Assembly (NCBI RefSeq): GCF_029024105.1
Contig: NZ_CP118963.1
Coordinates: 1,550,001 to 1,614,000 of the forward strand
DNA from: Acinetobacter lwoffii
GTDB taxonomy: Bacteria; Pseudomonadota; Gammaproteobacteria; Pseudomonadales; Moraxellaceae
Direction of reading: 5' to 3'
DNA: 64,000 nt
Shown: piece by piece, positions 17,216 to 25,447 of the stretch
Layout of the letters: the number at the start of each line of letters is the position of its first letter
How positions within the stretch are numbered: the stretch's first letter is position 1
Program-made: the position numbers and the translations under genes
Notes under the pieces: model-generated
Told to the model about the DNA's origin: nothing
The model's input: only the letters and a program-made list of their open reading frames with translations
Databases searched by the model: none

Positions 17216-18055
17216 ATGGATTTAGACATGATTACTCAACAGTGTCCTTATGCTGATCTGCAGCTTACTTTTCATGAAGTCGGACAGCGTTCTGCATTTC
17301 CCACCATTATTCTGATTCATGGCACCGGTGGAAATACCGACAAGCATTTCAGTTATATTTTTCCGATGCTGGGTATTCATCAACGGGTTTTATCCATTGA
17401 TTTACATACCCCCGATAAAGCTGATCTAAAGGTGACCGATTTTAGCCAACAAGTTGAAGCACTGATTCAGCATGTGGTTGCAGAAGATGAAACCATTACA
17501 GTGGTCGGCTATTCACTCGGTGCAGTGATTGCTGCACAAGTAGCAGCCAGTTTAAAACAGCGCGTAGCGCGTTTGATCCTGTTAGCCGGTTGGGCCAAAA
17601 CTAGCTCGGTGCAACAACTGCGTACCGTTATCTGGCAACAGTTATTTACTGAACAATCTGCGGCCTTGCCTCATTTTGTCAATTATTGCCTGTATAGCGA
17701 TGATTATCTGTCTGCACGAAGCGAACAGCAGGTGCTGGATCTGGCACGCTTTGTTAAACCATCCCAAGATGCAGCCAAACAGCGTGAACTGAATTATCGC
17801 ATTGATATTACATCAGCTTTATCTGACATCTGTGCAGAGACTCTAGTCGTTGCCTGTCGTGAAGACCGCATGGTGCCTGTAGCGCAAGCTAAACTGCTGT
17901 TTGCTTCAATTTCGAACAGTCGCTATATCGAAATTTCTTCAGGACATGCGCTCTATGTCGAAGCGCCAGCCGAAGTGGTGCAACTGGTAAACCAGTTTAG
18001 CCAGCATCCAGAACAATATCCGGTGAATCAAAAAATCCAGCCTTATATGCCTTAA
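17216..18055 (+). CDS. Alpha/beta hydrolase next to the Baeyer-Villiger-type monooxygenase
   Basis: A 279-residue alpha/beta hydrolase. LIHGTGG forms the oxyanion-hole loop, the nucleophile is Ser in VVGYSLGAV (about residue 103), the acid is Asp in CREDRMVPV, and the base is His in SSGHALYVE. It starts with a good RBS (AGGAGTCTAT). It lies 12 bases upstream of a flavin monooxygenase gene with which it must be co-transcribed. Such pairs typically form an ester or lactone by Baeyer-Villiger oxidation and then hydrolyse it, so a lactonase/esterase role is the favoured inference. Alternative roles (thioesterase, haloperoxidase-like) cannot be ruled out. Confidence 0.85.
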   Translation: MDLDMITQQCPYADLQLTFHEVGQRSAFPTIILIHGTGGNTDKHFSYIFPMLGIHQRVLSIDLHTPDKADLKVTDFSQQVEALIQHVVAEDETITVVGYSLGAVIAAQVAASLKQRVARLILLAGWAKTSSVQQLRTVIWQQLFTEQSAALPHFVNYCLYSDDYLSARSEQQVLDLARFVKPSQDAAKQRELNYRIDITSALSDICAETLVVACREDRMVPVAQAKLLFASISNSRYIEISSGHALYVEAPAEVVQLVNQFSQHPEQYPVNQKIQPYMP

Positions 18056-18067
18056 AGGAGATAAATA

Positions 18068-19564
18068 ATGCAAGCTAAAGGACAGCGCAGCAAGATTCTA
18101 ATTGTAGGCAGCGGTTTTGGTGGTTTGGGAATGGCAATCCGCCTTAAACAGCAGGGCATCCACGATTTTAAAATCATTGAACGTGCAGCAGAAGTGGGCG
18201 GTACTTGGCGTGACAATACCTATCCCGGAGTCGCCTGTGATGTACCTTCCCATTTATATTCTTTCTCGTTTATTAAAAATCCCAACTGGTCGCGTGTCTT
18301 TCCACAAGGGGTAGAAATTCAGCGCTATTTAATTCAATGCTGTGATCAGGAAAATATCCGGCCCCATATTAATTTTCATACCCAACTGGAAAAGGCCAGC
18401 TGGAATGCACGAGAACGCATCTGGGAAATTCACACCTCTATAGGTCTGTATCAGGCTGAGATTTTAATTACCGCAACCGGGCATCTGGCAGATGAGCATC
18501 TCCCGAAAATTCCGGGGCTGGAAGAATTTGAAGGCCAAGTGATGCATTCCGCGCGCTGGAACCACGAGCTGAATCTGGAAAATCAACATGTCGTTGTGGT
18601 GGGTTCTGGTGCTTCTGCCATCCAGCTTGTGCCGGAAATTTCCAAAACAGCCAAAAGCCTGACCGTCTTACAACGTAGTGCGCCATATATTTTGCCCCGA
18701 CCAGACCGACCTTATTCTGAATCAGAAAAACAGCTTTTCCGCAAAGATCCGGACAGTATGTCAGCACTTAGACACTCGTTGTTCTGGGGCAATGAATACA
18801 ATTTTGTCCAGCGCCGTAATCTGAAAAGCCAGATTGAGCGGGTCAAGAAAAACTGCCTGCAATTCTTAAAACATCAGATTTCAGATACTGAATTACAGCT
18901 CAAACTTACGCCGAATTATGAACCTGGTTGTAAGCGCTTATTGCTTTCTAATGATTATTATCCGACTTTTCTAAAACCAAATATCACACTTGAAGACTCA
19001 GCATTGGCAGAAGTTACGAAAGACGGTGTATTAAGCCAGGCGGGAAATAAATTTTCTGCAGATATCATCGTATTTGCGACAGGATTTGAAGCGGCGCGTC
19101 CACCCTATGCCGCAAAGGTAGTCGGTAAACAGGGTTTAAGTCTGGAACAGCAATGGTCCAGAGGTATGCAGGGTTATCAGTCAACGACCGTACACAACTT
19201 TCCAAACCTGTTTATCCTGAATGGGCCAAATACAGGCAGTGGGCATAATTCAGCGCTTTATTTTCTGGAAACCCAGTTTGATCTGATTCTAGATGCCTTG
19301 CAATTCTTTGAACAACAAAAAATTCAGGTCTTTGAAGCAGATCAAGAAGCTGAAAATAGCTATATGCAGGAGCTACAGCAACTTTCCCAAGGTAGTGTCT
19401 GGTTATCGGAAAGCTGTAAAAGCTGGTATCTGGACCCGGTCAGTCGCAAGCTGACTTTGGTCTGGCCGGATTATGCTCATTCATTTAGGGATAAAAATCA
19501 GCATTTTATTCGTAGCGGTTATCACTACGAGTATGTTGAATCGAGACAGCAGAAAGTGGTTTAA
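18068..19564 (+). CDS. FAD/NADPH monooxygenase of the Baeyer-Villiger type
   Basis: A 498-residue flavoprotein with two Rossmann folds: FAD motif VGSGFGGLGMA at about 12-22 and NADPH motif VVGSGASAIQL at about 178. Between them FEGQVMHSARWNH matches the Baeyer-Villiger fingerprint FxGxxxHxxxW. VGGTWRDNTYPGVACD is the conserved early segment of cyclohexanone and 4-hydroxyacetophenone monooxygenases. It inserts oxygen next to a ketone, giving an ester or lactone. The ribosome site AAGGAGATAAAT is strong. Together with the preceding hydrolase this indicates that the island handles a ketone, possibly cyclic, although N- or S-oxidation is also known in the wider family. The substrate is not readable. 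Confidence 0.87.
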   Translation: MQAKGQRSKILIVGSGFGGLGMAIRLKQQGIHDFKIIERAAEVGGTWRDNTYPGVACDVPSHLYSFSFIKNPNWSRVFPQGVEIQRYLIQCCDQENIRPHINFHTQLEKASWNARERIWEIHTSIGLYQAEILITATGHLADEHLPKIPGLEEFEGQVMHSARWNHELNLENQHVVVVGSGASAIQLVPEISKTAKSLTVLQRSAPYILPRPDRPYSESEKQLFRKDPDSMSALRHSLFWGNEYNFVQRRNLKSQIERVKKNCLQFLKHQISDTELQLKLTPNYEPGCKRLLLSNDYYPTFLKPNITLEDSALAEVTKDGVLSQAGNKFSADIIVFATGFEAARPPYAAKVVGKQGLSLEQQWSRGMQGYQSTTVHNFPNLFILNGPNTGSGHNSALYFLETQFDLILDALQFFEQQKIQVFEADQEAENSYMQELQQLSQGSVWLSESCKSWYLDPVSRKLTLVWPDYAHSFRDKNQHFIRSGYHYEYVESRQQKVV

Positions 19565-19595
19565 AAATATTTGATTAGAATCAAAATTTTATAGT

Positions 19596-19610
19596 TTAAA
19601 TAATACAAAA
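19596..19610 (+). promoter_or_regulatory. Possible degenerate operator copy before the ligase gene
   Basis: TTAAATAATACAAAA followed by TAAATG keeps only the right half (ACAAAATAAA) shared with the copies at 7348 and 22720; the TTTCG arm is missing. It is 30 bases before the ligase start. Confidence 0.25.
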
Positions 19611-19640
19611 TAAATGTAAATCCAGGACAGGAGTATAGTC

Positions 19641-21323
19641 ATGAGCAGTCAGCCATGGATGGAAGAATATAAAAAGTGGAATATCAATCCGGAGTTTACC
19701 CGGCCAGATCCTGAGAAAACCCTGAGCACGACAATTGCTGAGAATTTGGTGAAATTTCAGGATAAAACCGCATTTATCTATCTGGATCGCAAATTCAGCT
19801 ATCAAGATGTCGATATGTATAGTCAGAAACTGGCAAGCTATTTACAGAGTCTTGGACTGACTGCTGGCAGCCGTATTGCAGTGATGTTGCCAAATATTAT
19901 TCAGTATCCAATTGCGACCTTCGCCATTATTCGTGCCGGTTATGTGCTGGTCAATGTCAATCCCATGTACACCCAGCGCGAGCTCTATCATCAGCTACAG
20001 GATTCAGGTGCTAAAGCCTTGATTATCCTGGGACAGACTTTGGAGCAATTAACAGCACTAGATGAATGTCCTCAACTCAAATATGTCATTTCGACGCATC
20101 CGCTGGATTTTATTCAAGAGCAGCCAAGTGCTGTTTATAGTCAGGCAGCACAATATCCGGATAAACAGTTTTCTGACTTTAGACAGGCAATAAATCAGGT
20201 AAAGATTATTGATTTTGAACCGCCTGTACAACATCAGGAAGATACGGTCATTCTGCAATACACGGGAGGTACCACAGGTGTTTCTAAAGGCGCAGAACTG
20301 AGCCATCGCAATATTCTATTTAATATCGCCCAGAACAGTACCGTGTTTATCAGCCATTTTGGTGACCGCTATGCCGCTGAAAATGAATATGTATTCTGTG
20401 CCTTGCCACTGTATCACATTTATGGATTTACCATCTGCCTGTTCAGTTATGGTTTAAGCCGTGGTTTTGCCAATGTCTTGATTCCAAATCCGAGAGATCT
20501 GGATGCTTTGGCGGATCAATACCAGAAATATCCACCGACCGTTTTTCCGGGTGTGAATACCATGTTTAATGCCTTGGCGCATCATTCACGTTTTCGTGAA
20601 CTGGATCATTCAAGCCTGAAAACTACAACCGGCGGGGGAGCATCGATTTTAAAAAGTACAGCAGAGTTATGGCATGAGGTCACAGGCTGCCAGATTTATG
20701 AAGGTTATGGGCTTTCTGAAACCTCACCGACTGCAACTTTTAACCCGCCTTTAAGCCGGCGATTTAGTGGCACGATTGGCTTGCCATTGGCAGGGACTGA
20801 AATTCTGATTCTGAATGACGAAGGCAAACCTGTAGAGTTTAATCAAGCTGGAGAAATCGCCATACGTGGTCCACAGGTGATGAAAGGATACTGGCAGCAA
20901 CCGGAAGCAACAGCACATGTATTTACCAAAGATGGATTTTTTCTGACAGGTGATATCGGTTGTATGGATGAGCAGGGCTATATCACCATTCTGGACCGCA
21001 AAAAAGACATGATTTTGGTGTCCGGTTTTAACGTCTATCCGAATGAGCTGGAAGGCGTACTGTCCAAACATCCTAAAATATTGGAATGTGCGGTGATTGG
21101 TATTGATGATGAAAAATCTGGACAGGTACCAAAGGCATTTATTGTGAAACAGGATGAAACTCTGAGCCAAGATGAAGTCATGATTTATCTGAAGCAGCAA
21201 CTGACCAGTTATAAACTGCCCAAATATATTGAGTTTGTGTCTGGATTGCCCAAGTCCGCAGTTGGCAAAATTCTGCGTCGTGAACTGCCTCGTACTGTTC
21301 AGCCGAGTGCAAAAGCCTGCTAA
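19641..21323 (+). CDS. Acyl-CoA ligase (FadD-like AMP-binding enzyme)
   Basis: A 560-residue adenylate-forming ligase that activates a carboxylic acid to its CoA thioester with ATP. Motifs: YTGGTTGVSKGAELSH (P-loop, about residue 210), GYGLSETSPTATFNP, GEIAIRGPQVMKGYW, TGDIGCMDEQGY, DRKKDMILVSGFNVYPNE (hinge), and SAVGKILRREL with the catalytic Lys near the C-terminus. Length and motif spelling match long- and medium-chain FadD proteins. It follows the monooxygenase gene by 76 bases in the same direction. It could activate the acid released by the hydrolase. Chain specificity cannot be deduced. A bidirectional terminator separates it from the CoA transferase gene. Confidence 0.9.
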   Translation: MSSQPWMEEYKKWNINPEFTRPDPEKTLSTTIAENLVKFQDKTAFIYLDRKFSYQDVDMYSQKLASYLQSLGLTAGSRIAVMLPNIIQYPIATFAIIRAGYVLVNVNPMYTQRELYHQLQDSGAKALIILGQTLEQLTALDECPQLKYVISTHPLDFIQEQPSAVYSQAAQYPDKQFSDFRQAINQVKIIDFEPPVQHQEDTVILQYTGGTTGVSKGAELSHRNILFNIAQNSTVFISHFGDRYAAENEYVFCALPLYHIYGFTICLFSYGLSRGFANVLIPNPRDLDALADQYQKYPPTVFPGVNTMFNALAHHSRFRELDHSSLKTTTGGGASILKSTAELWHEVTGCQIYEGYGLSETSPTATFNPPLSRRFSGTIGLPLAGTEILILNDEGKPVEFNQAGEIAIRGPQVMKGYWQQPEATAHVFTKDGFFLTGDIGCMDEQGYITILDRKKDMILVSGFNVYPNELEGVLSKHPKILECAVIGIDDEKSGQVPKAFIVKQDETLSQDEVMIYLKQQLTSYKLPKYIEFVSGLPKSAVGKILRRELPRTVQPSAKAC

Positions 21324-21352
21324 GGAATGATCTAATCCATTATCTTTAAAAT

Positions 21353-21380
21353 AAAAAAGGAATCTAAAGATTCCTTTTTT
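21353..21380. terminator. Bidirectional terminator between ligase and CoA transferase genes
   Basis: A 12-bp perfect stem AAAAAAGGAATC/GATTCCTTTTTT with a TAAA loop gives T-runs on both strands, between convergent genes. Confidence 0.9.
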
Positions 21381-21393
21381 ACTGCTTGCAGGC

Positions 21394-22617
21394 TTATCGC
21401 TGCTGGATGACTTTTTTGCTTTTCAGTTCTTCCATTTCAGCAGAACTTAAATATTGACTCAAAATGGCATCGGTATCTTCACCCAGACAAGGTGGGGCCT
21501 TTTTATATTCTACCGGTGTCTTGGAGAGTTTAATCGGTGAACCGATTGAGGTGTAATCTTCACGTAAGGTATGCGGCATCTGAATCACCATATCGCGTGC
21601 CAATACCTGTTCTTCTTGCAAAGTCTGTTTCAGGTCATTGATCATTCCTACTGGTACTTTAACCGCATGAATCAGATCCACCCAGGTTTTTGCCGGTCGA
21701 GTATAGAAATGAGCCTGTAGAACTGTGGTCAGTTCTTCACGATGTGTAATACGTCCAGAATTTTTCAGGAAGCGAGGATCTTCTGCCACCTTAGTCAAAC
21801 CAACGGCCTGACACAAAGCTTGAAATTGCAGATCGTTGCCACAGGCAATAATAAATTCACCTTCCTGGGCTTTAAACACCTGATAGGGCACAATATTGGC
21901 ATGTGCATTTCCGAAGCGACCGGGTACTTTGCCTGAGGTGAGATAATTCATGGCCAGAACAGAGAGGGAAGCAACCTGAGTATCTAACAGTGCCATATCA
22001 ATATACTGACCTTCACCGGTTTTCTCACGGGACAACAAAGCCGCCTGAATGGCAATTGCGGCATACAAGCCGGTGGTCAAATCTGCAAAGGCCAGACCTG
22101 CTTTTTGCGGGCCACCACCGGGCAGATCGTCACGTTCGCCAGTGACACTCATCATGCCACCCATTCCCTGAACGATAAAATCATAACCCGGCTCTTGCGC
22201 ACGCGGACCGTTCTGGCCAAAACCGGTAATGGAACAATATACCAGTCGCGGATTTAGCTGACTCAGACTTTCATAATCCAGCCCATATCGTTTCAACGAA
22301 CCGGCTTTATAGTTTTCAATGACTACATCGCTTTGTTCAGCAAGTTTTTTGATAATACTTTGGCCTTCAGGTGTAGATAAATCGATTGCAACCGAGTGCT
22401 TGCCACGGTTGGCTGACAGGTAATAAGCTGATTCATGGGTATCTTGCTGCTGATTGTTTTTAAGCCAGGGTGGTCCCCAGATACGGGTATCATCCCCATG
22501 ATCCGGTTTTTCAATCTTGATCACTTCTGCACCCAGATCAGCCAGAATCTGGCTACACCAGGGCCCAGCCAAAATCCGGCTTAAATCCAGTACACGAAAT
22601 CCTGTTAAGGCACCCAT
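21394..22617 (-). CDS. Class III (CaiB/BaiF) acyl-CoA transferase
   Basis: A 407-residue family III CoA transferase. It has the N-terminal signature MGALTGFRVLDLSRILAGP, the ADLGAEVIKIEKPDHGDD motif, ANRGKHSVAIDL, and GLAFADLTTGLYA with the catalytic Asp (about residue 171). It moves CoA between two carboxylic acids through an aspartyl-CoA thioester. The overall sequence resembles SUGCT-like transferases that use succinyl-CoA and dicarboxylates such as glutarate, which would fit a dicarboxylate route, but family III substrate prediction is unreliable. It is transcribed alone towards the ligase, with an operator copy 103 bases upstream and AGGGAG as ribosome site. Confidence 0.9.
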   Translation of the reverse strand: MGALTGFRVLDLSRILAGPWCSQILADLGAEVIKIEKPDHGDDTRIWGPPWLKNNQQQDTHESAYYLSANRGKHSVAIDLSTPEGQSIIKKLAEQSDVVIENYKAGSLKRYGLDYESLSQLNPRLVYCSITGFGQNGPRAQEPGYDFIVQGMGGMMSVTGERDDLPGGGPQKAGLAFADLTTGLYAAIAIQAALLSREKTGEGQYIDMALLDTQVASLSVLAMNYLTSGKVPGRFGNAHANIVPYQVFKAQEGEFIIACGNDLQFQALCQAVGLTKVAEDPRFLKNSGRITHREELTTVLQAHFYTRPAKTWVDLIHAVKVPVGMINDLKQTLQEEQVLARDMVIQMPHTLREDYTSIGSPIKLSKTPVEYKKAPPCLGEDTDAILSQYLSSAEMEELKSKKVIQQR

Positions 22618-22975
22618 TATTACGCTCCCTGTTCGATCTTATTCAAATGACATATCGTTCTTATCCCTCTTTTTAAAGCTATATGAAAATGAAAGAACAA
22701 TCAACTTTATGATAATAAATTTCGTATAACAAAATAAAACATCTAAAATAATTGAATATTCATCTTATTTTCTTTAGCCTGATGCAAATATAAGCATGAA
22801 CGAGGAACAAGAGGTAATTGATAAAAAGGAAAAAGGGATCTCCCAGACAGGATTAAAAAAGGAGTCAATCAGGTGAATTAAAAACGGATTAGCCTTAAAG
22901 CATATTCACTAGCGGAATAGCTTTAAATATAAAAAGATCATGAAAACCTAAGGATAGGGAAACAGAGATTTAAAT
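22618..22975. other. Divergent intergenic region (CoA transferase / AAHS carrier)
   Basis: 358 AT-rich bases with no convincing ORF. It holds one good copy of the island palindrome at 22720-22734 and must contain the promoters of both flanking genes. The right 200 bases show nothing recognisable apart from a weak ribosome site (AGGGAAACAG) before the carrier. Confidence 0.5.
22720..22734. promoter_or_regulatory. Putative operator, copy 5 of the island palindrome
   Basis: TTTCGTATAACAAAA followed by TAAAA shares 12 of its first 15 positions with the copy before the hydratase gene at 7348. Confidence 0.55.
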
Positions 22976-24247
22976 ATGACGGATTTAGCTAGAGAATTAG
23001 AAAAGATTAAACCTACGACCAAACGAACCCAGCAAATTGCTTTTATTTTCGCCTTTCTGGCTTTACTGGTAGATGGCGCGGACATGTTGCTGTTGTCTTT
23101 CAGTTTAAATAGCCTGAAAGCAGAGTTTGGTCTCAGTAATCTGCAGGCTGGTACACTAGGCAGTTTTACCTTGGCAGGTATGGCGATTGGTGGCTTTATA
23201 GGGGGCTGGGCCTGTGACCGTCTGGGCCGTGTACGTACCGTAGTCATTTCGATTCTGGTATTTTCCATATTGACCGCAGCCTTAGGCTTTGCACAGAACT
23301 TTGAACAATTTGCTGTTTTACGCTTCCTTTCTGCCTTTGGCATAGGCTCTTTATATATTGCAGCCAATACGCTCATGGCTGAATATGTTCCAACTGAATA
23401 TCGCACCACGGTTTTAGGTACCTTACAGGCAGGATGGACCGTCGGTTATATTGTGGCCACGGTACTGGCAGGATGGATCATTCCGGAATATGGCTGGCGA
23501 ACCCTGTTTTTTATTGCCATTATTCCCTCGGTTATGGCGATTTTTATCCAGAAACTGGTTCCTGAGCCAGAATCCTGGCAGCGTGCACGTTTGCAGCGTC
23601 TATATGCCCCAGCTGAAATCACAGCACAGCAGCCTGCCAAAAAAAGCACAGTCAAAGAGATTTTCGCGGATCCTGCGAATCGCAGAATGTTTATTTTGTG
23701 GATCTTTACGGCCGGTTTTCTGCAATTTGGCTACTATGGCGTAAACAACTGGATGCCGGCATATCTGGAATCTGAATTGCACATGAATTTTAAATCCATG
23801 GCCGGCTATATGATTGGTACTTATGTGGCGATGATTTTCGGAAAAATTCTGGCGGGCTTTGCTGCAGACCGTCTGGGTAGACGCGCTGTCTTTTCGTTTG
23901 GAGCAATTGGAACGGCGATTTTCCTGCCCGTGATTGTGCTGTTCAACACCCCCGATAATATTGCCTATCTGCTGATTTTCTTCGGCTTTCTCTATGGTAT
24001 TCCGTATGCGATTAATGCCACATATATGACTGAAAGCTTTGCGACGTCAATCCGCGGTACAGCAGTCGGTGGTGCCTATAATGCAGGGCGTATTGGGGCC
24101 ATGTTTGCGCCTGCGATTATTGGCGCAGCAGCCAGTGGTGGTTCAATTGGCTTGGGCTTCCTGATTATGGGCGGTGCCTATTTCTTGTGTGGTGCAGTGT
24201 CCGGGATCTTTATCAAAGATCGTCAATACGATCCACAAAAGGCATAA
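22976..24247 (+). CDS. AAHS-family aromatic/organic acid:H+ symporter (second paralogue)
   Basis: A 423-residue twelve-helix MFS carrier with the AAHS motifs DGADMLLLSFS in TM1, GGFIGGWACDRLGR after TM2, EYVPTEYRTT and YGIPYAINATYMTES. It is a close paralogue of the carrier at 5623-6921 and, like it, ends in DRQYDPQKA / DRLYDPQKAE. The two copies bracket the island, one on each strand, suggesting two related substrates or affinities rather than a tandem duplication. A strong terminator follows. The specific acid transported is unknown. Confidence 0.88.
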   Translation: MTDLARELEKIKPTTKRTQQIAFIFAFLALLVDGADMLLLSFSLNSLKAEFGLSNLQAGTLGSFTLAGMAIGGFIGGWACDRLGRVRTVVISILVFSILTAALGFAQNFEQFAVLRFLSAFGIGSLYIAANTLMAEYVPTEYRTTVLGTLQAGWTVGYIVATVLAGWIIPEYGWRTLFFIAIIPSVMAIFIQKLVPEPESWQRARLQRLYAPAEITAQQPAKKSTVKEIFADPANRRMFILWIFTAGFLQFGYYGVNNWMPAYLESELHMNFKSMAGYMIGTYVAMIFGKILAGFAADRLGRRAVFSFGAIGTAIFLPVIVLFNTPDNIAYLLIFFGFLYGIPYAINATYMTESFATSIRGTAVGGAYNAGRIGAMFAPAIIGAAASGGSIGLGFLIMGGAYFLCGAVSGIFIKDRQYDPQKA

Positions 24248-24260
24248 TTTCAATTTATAA

Positions 24261-24288
24261 AAAAGAGCCTGAATTCAGGCTCTTTTTT
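24261..24288. terminator. Bidirectional terminator after the AAHS carrier
   Basis: An 11-bp stem AAAAGAGCCTG/CAGGCTCTTTT around AATT with T-runs. It also lies just beyond the 3' end of the regulator remnant on the other strand. Confidence 0.9.
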
Positions 24289-24321
24289 ATATTCTTCAAT
24301 TAAAGCTATATTTCTATTTGT

Positions 24322-24480
24322 TTATTCCTGATCCGTTTCTTTATGCAGATGAATACTTTTTAAACCATCATTTACTTTATTGAGCAGATGAATTAGGGTA
24401 ACCACATCATCAAAAGCCAGCTTATTTAAGGCCTGACCATAAAAATCAAAGAAATCAGCTTGCAAGTTGTCCCATGTTTC
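24322..24480 (-). pseudogene. 3' remnant of a MarR-like regulator
   Basis: Reading the minus strand, an open frame without its own start runs from about 24480 to a TAA at 24322-24324 and encodes about 52 residues (ETWDNLQADFF...LHKETDQE). The pattern of leucines (DDVVTLIHLLNKVNDGLKSI) resembles the C-terminal dimerisation helices of MarR-family regulators. The winged-helix region is absent: the frame collides with the ligase remnant on the other strand. I therefore read it as the surviving end of a regulator gene that once diverged from the ligase gene. Family assignment rests on a short segment. Confidence 0.55.
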
Positions 24481-25337
24481 CAAGCTGGGATGTAGCCAAA
24501 GCAGTGGATCTAATTCATCAGCATCAGGTGAATTTCACCATGGCCTCGACCCCATTGCTGAATGACCTGTCCAATACCGTGGCGGAACAGCATGACAAGG
24601 TTGATTCACTAAAAATTTTCCTGTGTGCTGGTGCACCCATTCCGGGGCCATTGGTACAAAAAGCCCGGGAAATTCTGGGCGTTAAAGTCATATCCGCTTG
24701 GGGTATGACCGAATGTGGTGCAGTGACGCTGACCCGACCTGAAGATGAGGATGAACACTCTTTCAATACGGATGGCATCGCTTTACCTGGTGTTGAAATC
24801 AAGATCGTGAATAAAAAAGGTCAGACCAAAGCCGTGAATGAATCCGGGCGTTTGATGATCCGCACCTGTTCAAATTTTGGCGGTTATTTAAAACGTCCAC
24901 ATTTGAATGATACGGATGCCGAAGGCTGGTTTGATACTGGCGATATTGCCTATCAGGACGAGCATGGCTATATTCGGATTTGCGGACGTAAGAAGGATGT
25001 GATTATTCGTGGTGGAGAAAATATTCCGGTCGCGGAAATTGAATCACTACTTTATAAGCATCCGAATATCGCCACAGTAGCTTTAGTGGCTTATGCAGAT
25101 GAGCGAATGGGCGAGCGTTCTTGTGCAATCATCAAGCTGAAAGATCAGACAAAGCCGTTAAGTTTTAATGAGCTGGTAGATTTCCTGAAAACTCATAATC
25201 TGGCTATGCAGTATCTTCCGGAACGCCTGGAAATCTGGGAGGATATTCCGATGACCCCATCGGGAAAAATCCAGAAGTTTAAACTCAGAGAATTACTGGC
25301 TCAGCATATTGCCTCAACGGCAGTTGAAGCGAACTAA
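24474..25337 (+). pseudogene. 5'-truncated acyl-CoA ligase (AMP-binding family)
   Basis: The frame encodes about 285 residues that match the C-terminal half of an adenylate-forming ligase: SAWGMTECGAVTLTRPED, GVEIKIVNKKGQ, GWFDTGDIAYQDEHGY, CGRKKDVIIRGGENIPVAEIE and the catalytic Lys in TPSGKIQKFKL. A complete enzyme would need about 250 more residues, including the ATP P-loop. No such sequence exists upstream; instead the minus-strand regulator remnant begins. The ATG at 24474 has no ribosome site and lies at the junction. The type recalls short-chain or alicyclic acid-CoA ligases such as AliA. Loss of the P-loop half should abolish activity. Confidence 0.85.
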
Positions 25338-25360
25338 ATCTGGGAATAAATAGATAAATT

Positions 25361-25396
25361 AAACCCTGAATAATCTTGCATCATTCAGGGTTTTTC
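25361..25396 (+). terminator. Rho-independent terminator after the ligase remnant
   Basis: An 11-bp stem AAACCCTGAAT/ATTCAGGGTTT with an 11-base loop, followed by T5. Confidence 0.88.
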
Positions 25397-25447
25397 TTAT
25401 TCAAAAAGAAGCGATCTAAAAGGTTAATACGAATTTTAGATTAACTT

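Noticed and set aside
24474..24476. ATG as the start of a short complete ligase
   Set aside because: No ribosome site, and the encoded protein lacks the whole N-terminal half including the ATP P-loop; it lies at the deletion junction.
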